From Saccharothrix sp. S26 (GTDB lineage Bacteria; Actinomycetota; Actinomycetes; Mycobacteriales; Pseudonocardiaceae), in the NCBI RefSeq assembly GCF_021390395.1, contig NZ_JAJUWT010000019.1, positions 124,001-188,000 on the forward strand: DNA of 64,000 bases, given 5' to 3'. The position numbers and the translations under genes were made by a program. Position 1 is the stretch's first letter; the number at the start of each line of letters is the position of its first letter. The notes under the pieces were generated by a model. The model had not been told where the DNA came from. It was given only the letters and a program-made list of their open reading frames with translations, and did not search any database. Below, in pieces: positions 1-13,349 of the stretch.

Positions 1-2
1 GC

Positions 3-107
3 AGCTTCTTCGACCTGAGCACCTGGCTGCTGGCCATCCTCGGCTCGGTCGTCGTGCTGGCCGTCTACCACCTCGTCACCAGCCGGGGCCACCGCGCCCA
101 CGGCTGA
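3..107 (+). CDS. C-terminal end of a GlsB/YeaQ/YmgE-type small membrane protein (partial)
   Basis: Only the last 34 codons are inside the window, ending at TGA 105-107. The visible peptide is a short polar stretch (SFFDLSTW), a hydrophobic membrane segment of about 16 residues, then HLVTSRGHRAHG. This matches the last transmembrane helix and basic tail of the GlsB/YeaQ/YmgE (transglycosylase-associated) stress-response membrane protein family, which is usually 80-90 residues long. The assignment rests on the C-terminal third only. A strong terminator follows the gene, so it is not co-transcribed with anything to the right. Confidence 0.6.
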   Translation, partial: SFFDLSTWLLAILGSVVVLAVYHLVTSRGHRAHG

Positions 108-128
108 CGTCGCACCACCACAGCGCAC

Positions 129-157
129 GGGCCCGCCGGCTGTTCGCCGGCGGGCCC
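129..157 (+). terminator. Intrinsic terminator after the GlsB-like gene
   Basis: A perfect 12-bp inverted repeat, GGGCCCGCCGGC / GCCGGCGGGCCC, encloses a 5-nt loop. It lies 22 nt after the upstream stop and just before the stop of the convergent DUF1062 gene, so it can serve both directions. There is no U-tract, as is common in actinomycetes. Confidence 0.75.
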
Positions 158-177
158 GACGCTTGCCGTCACCGGAC

Positions 178-756
178 TCACCCGGACGCGACGACCGAGA
201 AGGTGAAGTCCTCACGCGCCTTGGCGTCGACGGCCAGGGGCAGGCGGATGCGCCCGGAGGCGACCATCCCGCGCACGGCGGCCCGGCTCAGGCCGAACCC
301 GGCCATGAGCAGCTTCTCGACCCGGACCGGCGCGGGCAACTCGAACCTGACGATGACCTCGAGCCCTGGCCGGTCCTCCTCCGGCCGGTAGAACGGCGAA
401 TCGGTCTCCAGCTCCCACGTACCGCTCCAGTCGAGCCGGTAGGCGGACTTGGCGGCCAGTGCGGTGTCCATGGCCAAGAGCCGGACGATCGCCGGGTCGT
501 TGTCCTCGAACATCACCAGCCGCTCGCGGTCGAGCGCCTGCACGTGGACCCGTTCGTGCACGGGGATCTTCGCCGTGCGGCCGCACCGCGCGCACCCGAT
601 CAGCAGCCACACGTCGAGGAGCTTGCCGCTCGCGTTCTCCCGGACCTTGCCGGTGGGGTGGTGGCGCGTGGACCGGCACGCCACGCACGGCGTGACGATG
701 GCGGGCAGGCCCAGTTCCTTGACCACCCACAGGGCTTTCCGGTCGAGGCCGGACAC
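178..756 (-). CDS. DUF1062 family protein
   Basis: Cytoplasmic protein of unknown function. It has two CxxC-type pairs (TPCVACRST and GCARCGRT) and the family core GKLLDVWLLIGC, followed by IPVHERVHVQALD; this resembles DUF1062 proteins, which look like small zinc-ribbon-containing proteins. The frame is open up to an ATG at 888 (236 aa), but the first ~44 residues of that version are low-complexity and unlike the family. I prefer the GTG at 756, giving 192 aa, close to family length; no clear ribosome-binding site decides it. The gene is unrelated in theme to the CAZyme genes that follow and probably marks the left border of the island. Confidence 0.7.
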   Translation of the reverse strand: MSGLDRKALWVVKELGLPAIVTPCVACRSTRHHPTGKVRENASGKLLDVWLLIGCARCGRTAKIPVHERVHVQALDRERLVMFEDNDPAIVRLLAMDTALAAKSAYRLDWSGTWELETDSPFYRPEEDRPGLEVIVRFELPAPVRVEKLLMAGFGLSRAAVRGMVASGRIRLPLAVDAKAREDFTFSVVASG

Positions 757-888
757 GTCGGTGTGGTGGACGTCGTTCGTGGTGATGGGGAACTCCAGGG
801 TTCGTGCAGGACGGCACGGCGCGATCGGGCGCGCGGCATCGCCTCTCGGATCCAGTGACGTGCGGCCGACGTCCCGAGGACGGGTCAC

Positions 889-2757
<1,869 letters not shown>

Positions 2758-2762
2758 GCACC

Positions 2763-2803
2763 GCGACACCGGCGGTCGGACCCCGTCCGACCGCCGGTGT
2801 CGC
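2763..2803 (+). terminator. Terminator after the GH10 gene
   Basis: A perfect 19-bp stem (GCGACACCGGCGGTCGGAC and its complement) closes a CCC loop, starting 6 nt after the xylanase stop. It separates the xylanase from the lacI gene behind it. Confidence 0.9.
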
Positions 2804-2849
2804 GCGTCCGCCGAACCGCCCACCGCCGACCGGAGCCAGGACGCCGCCC

Positions 2850-3926
2850 ATGAAGCCCGCGCACACCATCGCCCGGATAGCGGAACTGGCCGGGGTCTCC
2901 ACGGCCACGGTGTCGAAGGTCTTCAACGGCCGCAGCGACGTCGCGGCCGACACCCGCGCCGCGGTCGAGGAGATCATGCTGGCCCACGGCTACCGGCCGC
3001 GGACCCGGTTCGTCACCGCGCCGCTGCTGGAGCTGGTCCTGCACGAACTGGCCGGCCCGTACGCGATGGAGGTCATCCGGGGCGCACGGCGCGCCGCCGA
3101 CGCCCACCGCATGGCCGTGGTCGTGTCCGAACTCGCGGGCGGGCACGCGTTCGACGGCAAGTGGGTCGAGAACGCCCTGCTGCACCGGTCCCGGTGCGTC
3201 GTGGCGGTGCTGTGCGGTCCGACCGACGAGCAACGCGCCCGCCTGGCGGGCCGGGCCATCCCCGTCGTGCAGGTGGACCCGCTCACCGAGCCCGGCCCCG
3301 AGATCCCGACCGTGCGCGCGGCCAACCACGAGGGCGGCCTGGCCGCGACCCGGCACCTGCTGGAGCTGGGGCACCGGCGGATCGCGGCGATCACCGGCCC
3401 GGGTGGTGCGCTGTCCGGGCGGGCGCGCCTGGACGGTTACCGCGCGGCGCTGCTGGCCGCGGGCATCGCGCCGGACCCGGCCCTGATCCGCGAAGGCGAC
3501 TACCAGGTCGAGGAGGGCCGCAGGCACACCCACCGCCTGCTGCGCCTGCCCGACCCGCCGACCGCCGTCTTCGCCGGCAACGACGCCCAAGCCCTGGGCG
3601 TGTACCAGGCCGCCTACGACCTGGGGCTGCGCGTGCCCGACGACCTCAGCGTGGTCGGCTTCGACGACCTGCCGCCGGCCGTGTGGGTCACCCCGGGCCT
3701 GACCACGGTCCGCCAACCCCTGGCCGACATGGCCGCCGAGGCGACCCTGATGGCGATCGGGATCGCCCGCCTCGAACCACCGCCGCACCACCGGCTCGTC
3801 CTGCCCACCTCGCTGGTCCACCGCGCGAGCACGTCGCACCCGCCCGCCCGCCACTGGCACGACGGCACACGCGCCGCCCGACCGGCTGACCCGCCGATCC
3901 CGGCACACCCCTCGAAGGAGAAGTGA
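2850..3926 (+). CDS. LacI-family transcriptional regulator
   Basis: A 358-aa DNA-binding repressor. The N-terminal helix-turn-helix and hinge is IARIAELAGVSTATVSKVFNG (about 5-26), followed by a periplasmic-binding-protein-like sugar-sensing domain with LGHRRIAAITGP, AVFAGNDAQALGVYQ and LRVPDDLSVVGFDDLPPA. It is the same subtype as the decayed copy at 18536-18958 (LVxHExxxPxxxEVIRG signature). It ends 4 nt before the GTG of the CBM2 alpha/beta hydrolase, whose ribosome-binding site AAGGAG lies inside the lacI 3' end, so the two are almost certainly co-transcribed. By position it may control the GH10 gene, the hydrolase or both. The basic, Pro-rich tail after residue ~325 is an unusual extension. 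Confidence 0.93.
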   Translation: MKPAHTIARIAELAGVSTATVSKVFNGRSDVAADTRAAVEEIMLAHGYRPRTRFVTAPLLELVLHELAGPYAMEVIRGARRAADAHRMAVVVSELAGGHAFDGKWVENALLHRSRCVVAVLCGPTDEQRARLAGRAIPVVQVDPLTEPGPEIPTVRAANHEGGLAATRHLLELGHRRIAAITGPGGALSGRARLDGYRAALLAAGIAPDPALIREGDYQVEEGRRHTHRLLRLPDPPTAVFAGNDAQALGVYQAAYDLGLRVPDDLSVVGFDDLPPAVWVTPGLTTVRQPLADMAAEATLMAIGIARLEPPPHHRLVLPTSLVHRASTSHPPARHWHDGTRAARPADPPIPAHPSKEK

Positions 3927-3930
3927 TCAC

Positions 3931-5220
3931 GTGCGTGCACAGCACTCCCCGATCCGACCGGCCGCGGCGGCGGTCGTCGCCGCCGTCGCGGTGACCACCG
4001 CGGCGCTGGCCTGGCCCCAGCCCGCCGCCGCGGCCGCCGGGTGCCGGGTCGACTACTCGGTCCCCTCGCAGTGGCCCGGCGGGTTCGGCGCGACCGTCGC
4101 CGTCACCAACCTGGGTGACGCGGTGAGCGGGTGGCGGCTGTCGTGGGCGTTCCGCGGCGACGAGCGGATCACGCAGTCGTGGAACGGGACCCACACCCAG
4201 TCGGGCGCCCAGGTGACCGTGGCCAACGCGGCGTGGAACGGCGGCCTCGCCACCGGCGCGACCGTCTCGTTCGGCTTCAACGCCACCACGAGCGCACCTG
4301 CGGCGGTCCCGTCCTCGTTCACCCTCAACGGTGTCGTCTGCACCGGCACGACAACGACAACGACAACGACGACATCCACAACAACAACGACCACCACGAG
4401 CACGACCACGACCACGACCACGACCACGACGGCGCCGCCCGCGCGGCCGATGGCGGAGAACAACTTCCCGGTGACCCGTGAGGGCGCGTTCGGCGACAAC
4501 CGGTACACGGTGTTCCGGCCGTCGAACCCGCAGGCGCTCGGCCGCCCGCTGCCCGTGCTGGCGTTCGGCAACGGCGCGTGCGCGCACACGAACAACAGCG
4601 AGGTGACGCGGGCGTTGACGTTCATCGCGTCGAAGGGCTTCGTGGTGGTCGACATCGGCTCGGTCGACGGTTCGCCCAACGGCCTGCCCAGCGGCTCCCC
4701 CATCCCGTCCCTGCTGACCGACGCGATCTCGTGGGCCGAACGGGAGCACGCCCGCCCGGGCTCCCCGCTGTGGCAGCGCCTGGACCTGGTCAAGGTGGCC
4801 ACCGCGGGTCACTCGTGCGGCGGCCTGGAGGCGCTCGTCGCCGCCCAGGACCGGCGCGTGGCCGCCGTGGTCTCGCTGAACAGCGGGTTCTTCGCCGACG
4901 GGTCGTTCGGCTACCCGCGCTCCGAGGTCGGCAAGCTGCACACACCCGCCCTGTTCCTCGACGGCGGCCCCTCCGACATCGCCTACGCCAACAACCAGGC
5001 CACCTACGACCTGGCCACCGTCCCCGCCGTGCTGGCCAGGCAGCCCGAGGCCGGGCACGGCGGCTTCATCGGCGGCAGCCAGATGGCCGACGGCATGACG
5101 GTGCTCGTCCACTTCCTCGACATGGTGCTCAACGCCAACCCGACGGCGCGCGCCTACGTCCTCGACCCGTCGGGGCTGGCCGCCAAGGCGCCGTGGAGCG
5201 TGCAGCGCAAGAACTTCTGA
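3931..5220 (+). CDS. Secreted CBM2-linked alpha/beta hydrolase (esterase/cutinase-like)
   Basis: A 429-aa exported protein: signal peptide (about 1-35), CBM2 (about 37-133), a nearly pure Thr linker (about 136-172) and an alpha/beta-hydrolase domain (175-429). The nucleophile elbow GHSCGG places the catalytic Ser at 295; H376 in EAGHGGF is the likely catalytic His and an Asp in FLDGGPSD the acid. With CBM2 it should act on esters at the surface of cellulose or xylan, or on cutin-like polyester. The exact substrate cannot be read from the sequence. The linker mixes in several ACA codons, otherwise rare in such GC-rich DNA, perhaps to avoid long perfect repeats. The gene starts with GTG 4 nt after lacI and ends at a terminator shared with the convergent GH6 operon. 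Confidence 0.85.
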   Translation: MRAQHSPIRPAAAAVVAAVAVTTAALAWPQPAAAAAGCRVDYSVPSQWPGGFGATVAVTNLGDAVSGWRLSWAFRGDERITQSWNGTHTQSGAQVTVANAAWNGGLATGATVSFGFNATTSAPAAVPSSFTLNGVVCTGTTTTTTTTTSTTTTTTTSTTTTTTTTTTAPPARPMAENNFPVTREGAFGDNRYTVFRPSNPQALGRPLPVLAFGNGACAHTNNSEVTRALTFIASKGFVVVDIGSVDGSPNGLPSGSPIPSLLTDAISWAEREHARPGSPLWQRLDLVKVATAGHSCGGLEALVAAQDRRVAAVVSLNSGFFADGSFGYPRSEVGKLHTPALFLDGGPSDIAYANNQATYDLATVPAVLARQPEAGHGGFIGGSQMADGMTVLVHFLDMVLNANPTARAYVLDPSGLAAKAPWSVQRKNF

Positions 5221-5230
5221 CGCCGGCGCA

Positions 5231-5276
5231 CGCGGTTCCCCGTCCGACGGAGGCGATGTTCGGACGGGGAACCGCG
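5231..5276. terminator. Bidirectional terminator between convergent genes
   Basis: A 17-bp perfect stem, CGCGGTTCCCCGTCCGA paired with TCGGACGGGGAACCGCG, encloses a 12-nt loop. It lies between the stop of the CBM2 hydrolase (+) and the stop of the GH6 endoglucanase (-). Confidence 0.85.
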
Positions 5277-5295
5277 CTCAGGGCCGGTTACGGAA

Positions 5296-8432
<3,137 letters not shown>

Positions 8433-8486
8433 TCCGATGTCCTCGCAGCGTCGTTGCTGTGTTGGGGGATAGGGGGTCAGCGTTTC

Positions 8487-8500
8487 CGGGAGCGCTCCCA
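8487..8500. promoter_or_regulatory. CebR-like operator in the leader of the GH6 operon
   Basis: CGGGAGCGCTCCCA matches 13 of 14 bases of the Streptomyces CebR box TGGGAGCGCTCCCA, which represses cellulase and cellobiose-uptake genes. It lies between the predicted promoter at 8658-8687 and the exoglucanase start at 8432, so it would act downstream of the transcription start. No gene resembling cebR itself is in the window. Confidence 0.75.
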
Positions 8501-8657
8501 GTCGTGTGGTCGCCGATTGTCACCCGCCACGGCGGCATGACCGGAAGACTGTTCGACCCGGAATCGAGGAAAGGCGCGACCACTCGCGCCGCCAGGTCGG
8601 CCCGCCACGAGTGCGCGCCGACGACTGCCGTCACATTCAGGGGTCCGACTTCGATTC

Positions 8658-8712
8658 AATCTAGCCACGGCGCGATCACGCAGTCAATCGCCGGCCCCGG
8701 CTAAAAAATAGC
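8658..8712 (-). promoter_or_regulatory. Predicted promoter of the GH6 operon with upstream GCTAAA element
   Basis: Read on the minus strand: TTGACT (8687-8682), an 18-bp spacer, TAGATT (8663-8658). Twelve bases upstream of the -35 lies GCTAAAAAATAGC (8700-8712 on the plus strand). The 18-bp spacing and GCTAAA position recur at other promoters of this window. It predicts a leader of roughly 220 nt containing the CebR-like box. The rest of 8433-8780 shows no gene. Confidence 0.5.
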
Positions 8713-8780
8713 GCGCGGAATTTAGCTCACACCGCGCGCGAGTTCGCCGGGGCGCACCGGGAGACAGTTTCGCAAGTTTT

Positions 8781-9839
8781 TCAGGAAGGTGTGCGCCGGA
8801 CCGGTTCGGCGACGCGCCGGCGCGGTCGCGCCGGCGGTCGGACGCTGTCGCGCGGCACCAGCAGCGGCGTGGAGGCCCGGCGCACCTCGTCCACCGGGTC
8901 GCCCGCGATCTGCGCCATCAGCAGCTCCAGGGCGTCGCGGGCGACCGCGCCGAAGTCCGGCCGGACGGTGGTCAGCGGCGGGATGAAGTAGGCCGCCTCC
9001 GGCACGTCGTCGAAGCCCACGATGCTCACGTCGTGCGGCACCCGGCGGCCGCGCTCGCTCATCGCGCGCAGGATGCCCAGCGCCAGGTGGTCGTTCGCCG
9101 CGAAGATGGCCGTGACCTCGGGCATCCGCGCCAGGACCTGGCCCGCGCGGTACCCGGACGCGGCGCTCCAGTCGGCCGGGACGAGCGGCGGCACCTCCGC
9201 GCCCGCCGCCTCCAGCGCCGACCGCCAGCCCTTGATGCGGCCGAGGCTGTCGAACCAGTCCGAGGGCCCGGACACGTGCCACACCGTGCGGTGGCCCGCC
9301 TCCAGCAGGTGGGTGGTCGCGGCGAGCGCCCCGGCCTCCTGGTCCACCCGCACCAGCGGCGTCGAGCGCTCGGCGTCGCCGTCGACCATCACCAGCGGCA
9401 CGCCGGGCGGCACGGTGTCCACCGCGTCGTGCGCCGACGCCGTGGGCGCGATGACGACGATGCCCGCCACCCGCTGGTCGCGGTGCCGCTCCAACGCCTT
9501 GGTGATCGACTCGCGGTCCAGCACGTTCACCCGGTGGGCGGTCACCACGAAGCCGGCCGCCACCGCGACCTGCTCGAACGCCGCCAGCAGCGAGACCGGC
9601 CCGCACAGGGTCGTGTTCTGGGCCACCACGCCGATCAGCTGGGAGCGGCCGGTGACCAGCGCGCGGGCGACCCGGTTCGGCCGGTAGCCCAGCTCGTCGA
9701 TCGCGGCCTGCACGCGTAAGCGCGTCTGCTCCTGCACGTACGGGTGCCCGTTGAGCACCCGCGACACCGTCTGGTGCGAAACCCCGGCGAGCCGGGCGAC
9801 GTCGGCCATCGCAGGCGCACCGGATGTCCTGTTCCCCAC
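8781..9839 (-). CDS. LacI-family transcriptional regulator
   Basis: A 352-aa repressor. Its helix-turn-helix MADVARLAGVSHQTVSRVLNG lies near the N-terminus, followed by a sugar-binding core with GIVVIAPTASAH, AGHRTVWHVSGP, AIFAANDHLALGIL and VSIVGFDDVPEA. The frame is open to 9938, but the GTG at 9839 follows GAGGGGG at proper spacing and places the helix-turn-helix a few residues from the start, as is normal for LacI. It lies divergent to the tandem GH43 genes, with a LacI-type operator between, so those genes are its most likely target. The GH6 operon directly downstream on the same strand is separated by its own promoter and a CebR-like box. Confidence 0.92.
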   Translation of the reverse strand: MGNRTSGAPAMADVARLAGVSHQTVSRVLNGHPYVQEQTRLRVQAAIDELGYRPNRVARALVTGRSQLIGVVAQNTTLCGPVSLLAAFEQVAVAAGFVVTAHRVNVLDRESITKALERHRDQRVAGIVVIAPTASAHDAVDTVPPGVPLVMVDGDAERSTPLVRVDQEAGALAATTHLLEAGHRTVWHVSGPSDWFDSLGRIKGWRSALEAAGAEVPPLVPADWSAASGYRAGQVLARMPEVTAIFAANDHLALGILRAMSERGRRVPHDVSIVGFDDVPEAAYFIPPLTTVRPDFGAVARDALELLMAQIAGDPVDEVRRASTPLLVPRDSVRPPARPRRRVAEPVRRTPS

Positions 9840-10017
9840 TACCGCCCCCTCCACGCTCGTTCCCGCCGAACCAGGGACCGAGCAGCGCGGAGCGCACCGC
9901 CGGGTCCAGCGCAGGGGAACTCCCGACGTCGTCGTCAACGGGGTGCCACAGCGGTGAACGGCGGCCCGCGATCGAACTGTTTCGACTTCGGGACTGATCG
10001 GCGGTGATCAGCATCCC

Positions 10018-10064
10018 AATGTAGTCACGGCCCATTTGTGGAGTCAACGCGGGGGTGCGCTAAA
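10018..10064 (-). promoter_or_regulatory. Predicted promoter of the lacI gene at 8781-9839
   Basis: Minus strand: TTGACT (10047-10042), 18-bp spacer, TACATT (10023-10018). Upstream, separated by 11 bp, is GCTAAA (10059-10064), mirrored by TTTAGC at 10081-10086. The layout nearly repeats the promoter before the GH27 gene at 59634-59663. The intergenic region 9840-10368 otherwise contains only the GH43 promoter and operator and no gene. Confidence 0.5.
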
Positions 10065-10170
10065 GATTCGAGCACCATTTTTTAGCGGCCATCACCGCTG
10101 GTCGCGCCCACCGGCCACGCAAATGTTTCGCGGACCCGCCCCGCGCCCAGCGCCGCGTCGCAGGTCAGCC

Positions 10171-10199
10171 TTGACACCCCTTTGTGTTATCGCTAACAC
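10171..10199 (+). promoter_or_regulatory. Promoter with overlapping LacI-type operator for the tandem GH43 genes
   Basis: A consensus -35, TTGACA (10171-10176), is followed after 17 bp by TAACAC (10194-10199). The 16-bp near-palindrome GTGTTATCGCTAACAC (10184-10199) covers the spacer and -10, with a single broken base pair; its core matches GTTAGCGCTAAC at other loci. A repressor here would block RNA polymerase directly. The predicted start is about 160 nt before the GH43 ATG. Confidence 0.65.
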
Positions 10200-10368
10200 T
10201 GTCGGGCAACATCGCGTTGACATCGCCGACCCATGCCGTTCACCAGGACACCTCGACCGCCGATCACCGGGTTTTCGCGGGCCCGGATGTTAACGGTCAC
10301 ATGTGTCCTCGCCCCGTGCTGCCCGGAACTCGCGCGCCGCTCCCCCACGACCGCGTCTGGAGTCGTAC

Positions 10369-13299
10369 ATGCCCTTTCCCGCCCACCGTCGACATGCCCG
10401 CCGCCCGCACCGGAGACGGCCGACCGCCGCCCTGGTCGCCCTGGCGGCGGTCCTCGCCTCGGTCAGCCCGCCCGCCCAGGCAGCGGAGGAATGGATGCCC
10501 CGGTCCTCGTACACGTCCACCGACCGGGGCGACGGGACCTATTCCGTGCCCCTGCTCGACTCCGACGTGCCCGACGTCAGCGTCGAGCGGGTGCCGGCGG
10601 CGGAGAACGACGAGGGCCGCGACGTCTACTACATGATCAGCACGACGATGCACCTCAGCCCCGGCGCGCCGATCATGAAGTCCTACGACCTGGTCAACTG
10701 GGAGATCGTCAACTACGTCTTCGACCGGGCGGACATCGGCGACTCGTTCTCGCTGCGCAACGGCCAGAACTCCTACGGCCAGGGGCAGTGGGCGTCGTCG
10801 CTGCGCTACCACCGCGGCAAGTTCTACGTCGCCTTCAACACCAACAACCTCGGCGGCTCCTACCTCTACACCACCGACGACATCGAGGACGGCGCCTGGA
10901 CCCGGCTGCCGCTGGGGCGCGCCTTCCACGACCCGTCGCTGTTCTTCGACGACCGCGACGGCGGCACGCCCTACATCTTCTACGGGTCGGGCTCGACCAG
11001 CGCGGTCAAGCTGGACAGCGGCCTGACCAAGGTGGTGGCGGAGTACCCGGACGTCCTGCGGCCCGCGGACTACCCCGGCTCACCGTTCCTGGGCGGGCTG
11101 TTCGAGGGCGCGCAGGTGCAGTACATCGACGGCAACTACTACGTCGTGATCATCACGTGGCCCGCCGGGCAGGGCCGCCAGGTCGTGCTCTTCCGCTCGC
11201 CGCACCTGCTCGGCCGGTACGCGACCACCGACGGCGCCAACCCCTACCAGGCGCGCGGCGTGCTGAACTCGAACGGCTTCGCCCAGGGCAGCCTGGTGCC
11301 GATCACGCGTGACGACGGCCGGACCGACTGGCACGGCATGTTCTTCCGCGACTCGTTCCCGGTCGGCCGCATCCCCGCGCTCATCCCGGCCACGTGGCAG
11401 GACGGCTGGCCCACCTTCGGCCACGACGGCGTGGTGCCGGTGGACGGCGTGTTCGACAAGCCGATCCGGTTGAGCCCAGCGCAGGAGGCGCTGGAGCGGC
11501 AGAAGAGCGTCGTCTCCTCGGACGACTTCGCCAACGACGCGCCGCACAAGGCCTACATGGACGAACGGTGGACGATCCCGGCCCCGCCCCGGGTCGACGA
11601 GTCGCTGCTGGGCGTCGAGCTGGTGCGCAACCCCGGCTTCGAGTCGGCGGACCCCTCGCCGTGGGTCGCCCAGTTCGGCGCTTCCCTGAGCCTCGACCGG
11701 ACCGACCCGGCGACCGGGTCGACGGCCCTGCGGGTGGGCAACCGGACCCTCAACGGCTCCGGGCCGAACCAGTCGCTGGACGGCGTGCTGCAACGCGGCG
11801 TCACCTACCAGGTCTCGGCGAAGGTGAAGTACGCCGCGGGCCCGGCGACCGTGCGGTTCAACCTGGTCGCGGACTGGGGCGCGGGCGTCCAGGTGATGGC
11901 CGCGGGCGACGTCCCGGCCGGCCGCTGGACGACGGTCTCCGGCCGGTACACCGTCCCGAGCACGGCCGCGACCGGCAAGGTGAAGTTCGCGATCGAGACG
12001 CCGTGGGGCAACCCGCAGCCGCCCTCGTCCACCGTCGAGTACCTGGTGGACGACGTCTCGGTGGTGGGACAGCCGGTGACCACCGAGCACCCGACCGAGG
12101 CGGAGATCAGGCCCAACGGCTCGCGGCTCGACCCCACCTGGCAGTGGAACCACGCCCCGGACAACCGCTACTGGTCCCTCACCGACCGCGAGGGGTGGTT
12201 GCGCCTCACCACCGGCAAGGTCGTCACCGGCGACTACGTCTACACCAAGCTGTCCAACCGGGCCGAGCTGACGTGGTTCGAACAGGCTCGCAACACGCTG
12301 TCGCAGCGCACGTTCGGGCCGAGGTCGTCGGCGGAGACCAAGCTCGACTTCTCCGGGATGCGGGACGGTGACGTCGCCGGCCTGGCGATGTACAACCGCG
12401 GCTTCTCCTACGTGGCCGTGAAACGGGTGGACGGGCGCGCCACGCTCGGGGTGGTCAACCGGGTGCAGCCGTTCCCGGTCACCTTCGACCAGGCGACCGC
12501 GGAGAGCTTCGTGCCCGGCACGGCGGTCCCGCTCGGCGACGCGACCGCCGTCCACCTCAAGGGTGACGTCGAGTTCGACGCGCCGACCGGCCAGGGGTGG
12601 ACCACCTTCCACTACAGCCTGGACGGGCTCACCTGGCACGAGCTGGGCGACCGCGTCGGGCCGCAGGCGCTCGACGGCAGCCTGGCCCACTTCATGGGCC
12701 ACCGGTGGGGCTTGTTCAACTACGCGACCCGACAGGCGGGCGGGCACGTCGACTTCGACCACTACCTGCTGAGCGACACGCTGACCGCCGAGGGCAAGCC
12801 GCTGGACACCGGCCGCCTGGACGCCGCGATCGCGCACGCGCGTTCCCTCGACGAGCACCACTACCCCGCCGACGCGTGGGCCGCGATGCGGGCCGCGCTG
12901 GACAAGGCGCAGGCCGCGCGGGCGGGCGCGTTCGGCACGCAGAACCAGGTCGACGCGCCCGAGCGGGCGTTGAGCCTGGAGCTGGCCCGGTTGGGCGTGG
13001 CGCGGTTCCCCGTCGCCGTGGCGGCCTCCGCGCACACCCGGTGCGCCGGGCCCCACGTGATGGTGACCGTCGAGGTCGTCAACCACGAAGCCGTCCCGGT
13101 GGACATCTCGGTCGGCACCCCGTACGGGACGAAGTCCTTCCACGACGTCGAGCCGGGCAAGACCCGTTCCCACCCGTTCACGACCCGTGCGCGGGACGTG
13201 CCGGCCGGTTCGGCGACGGTGACCGCCTCGGCGACGGTCGACGGCGAGCCGCGCACGGTCGAGCTCTCGGCCCCCTACTCGGCGCGCACCTGCCGGTGA
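10369..13299 (+). CDS. Secreted multidomain GH43 enzyme with CBM4/9-like, concanavalin-like and FIVAR regions
   Basis: A 976-aa exported hemicellulase, probably beta-xylosidase/arabinofuranosidase type. After a signal peptide (about 1-38, ending AQA) comes a GH43 propeller with the usual three acids: SDVPDVSV (base Asp), AFHDPSLFFDD (modulator Asp) and GLFEGAQVQY (acid Glu). Next are a CBM4/9-like jelly roll starting LVRNPGFESADPS, a beta-xylosidase C-terminal-like concanavalin domain, a FIVAR-type helical segment (TGRLDAAIAHARSL...) and an 89-residue terminal domain bounded by TRCAGP and ARTCR. That last domain recurs in the next gene. The ATG at 10369 is chosen over 10303 because it begins the signal peptide and follows TGGAG. 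The next gene follows after 50 nt, probably in the same transcript. Confidence 0.9.
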   Translation: MPFPAHRRHARRPHRRRPTAALVALAAVLASVSPPAQAAEEWMPRSSYTSTDRGDGTYSVPLLDSDVPDVSVERVPAAENDEGRDVYYMISTTMHLSPGAPIMKSYDLVNWEIVNYVFDRADIGDSFSLRNGQNSYGQGQWASSLRYHRGKFYVAFNTNNLGGSYLYTTDDIEDGAWTRLPLGRAFHDPSLFFDDRDGGTPYIFYGSGSTSAVKLDSGLTKVVAEYPDVLRPADYPGSPFLGGLFEGAQVQYIDGNYYVVIITWPAGQGRQVVLFRSPHLLGRYATTDGANPYQARGVLNSNGFAQGSLVPITRDDGRTDWHGMFFRDSFPVGRIPALIPATWQDGWPTFGHDGVVPVDGVFDKPIRLSPAQEALERQKSVVSSDDFANDAPHKAYMDERWTIPAPPRVDESLLGVELVRNPGFESADPSPWVAQFGASLSLDRTDPATGSTALRVGNRTLNGSGPNQSLDGVLQRGVTYQVSAKVKYAAGPATVRFNLVADWGAGVQVMAAGDVPAGRWTTVSGRYTVPSTAATGKVKFAIETPWGNPQPPSSTVEYLVDDVSVVGQPVTTEHPTEAEIRPNGSRLDPTWQWNHAPDNRYWSLTDREGWLRLTTGKVVTGDYVYTKLSNRAELTWFEQARNTLSQRTFGPRSSAETKLDFSGMRDGDVAGLAMYNRGFSYVAVKRVDGRATLGVVNRVQPFPVTFDQATAESFVPGTAVPLGDATAVHLKGDVEFDAPTGQGWTTFHYSLDGLTWHELGDRVGPQALDGSLAHFMGHRWGLFNYATRQAGGHVDFDHYLLSDTLTAEGKPLDTGRLDAAIAHARSLDEHHYPADAWAAMRAALDKAQAARAGAFGTQNQVDAPERALSLELARLGVARFPVAVAASAHTRCAGPHVMVTVEVVNHEAVPVDISVGTPYGTKSFHDVEPGKTRSHPFTTRARDVPAGSATVTASATVDGEPRTVELSAPYSARTCR

Positions 13300-13349
13300 G
13301 CGACCCACGCACCCGGAACGATCCGCACACGCAGAACAAGGAGAACCAC

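Noticed and set aside
178-888. Full-length 236-aa version of the DUF1062 protein
   Set aside because: The first ~44 residues are low-complexity and exceed family length; a GTG at 756 is preferred, although this cannot be settled from the sequence alone.
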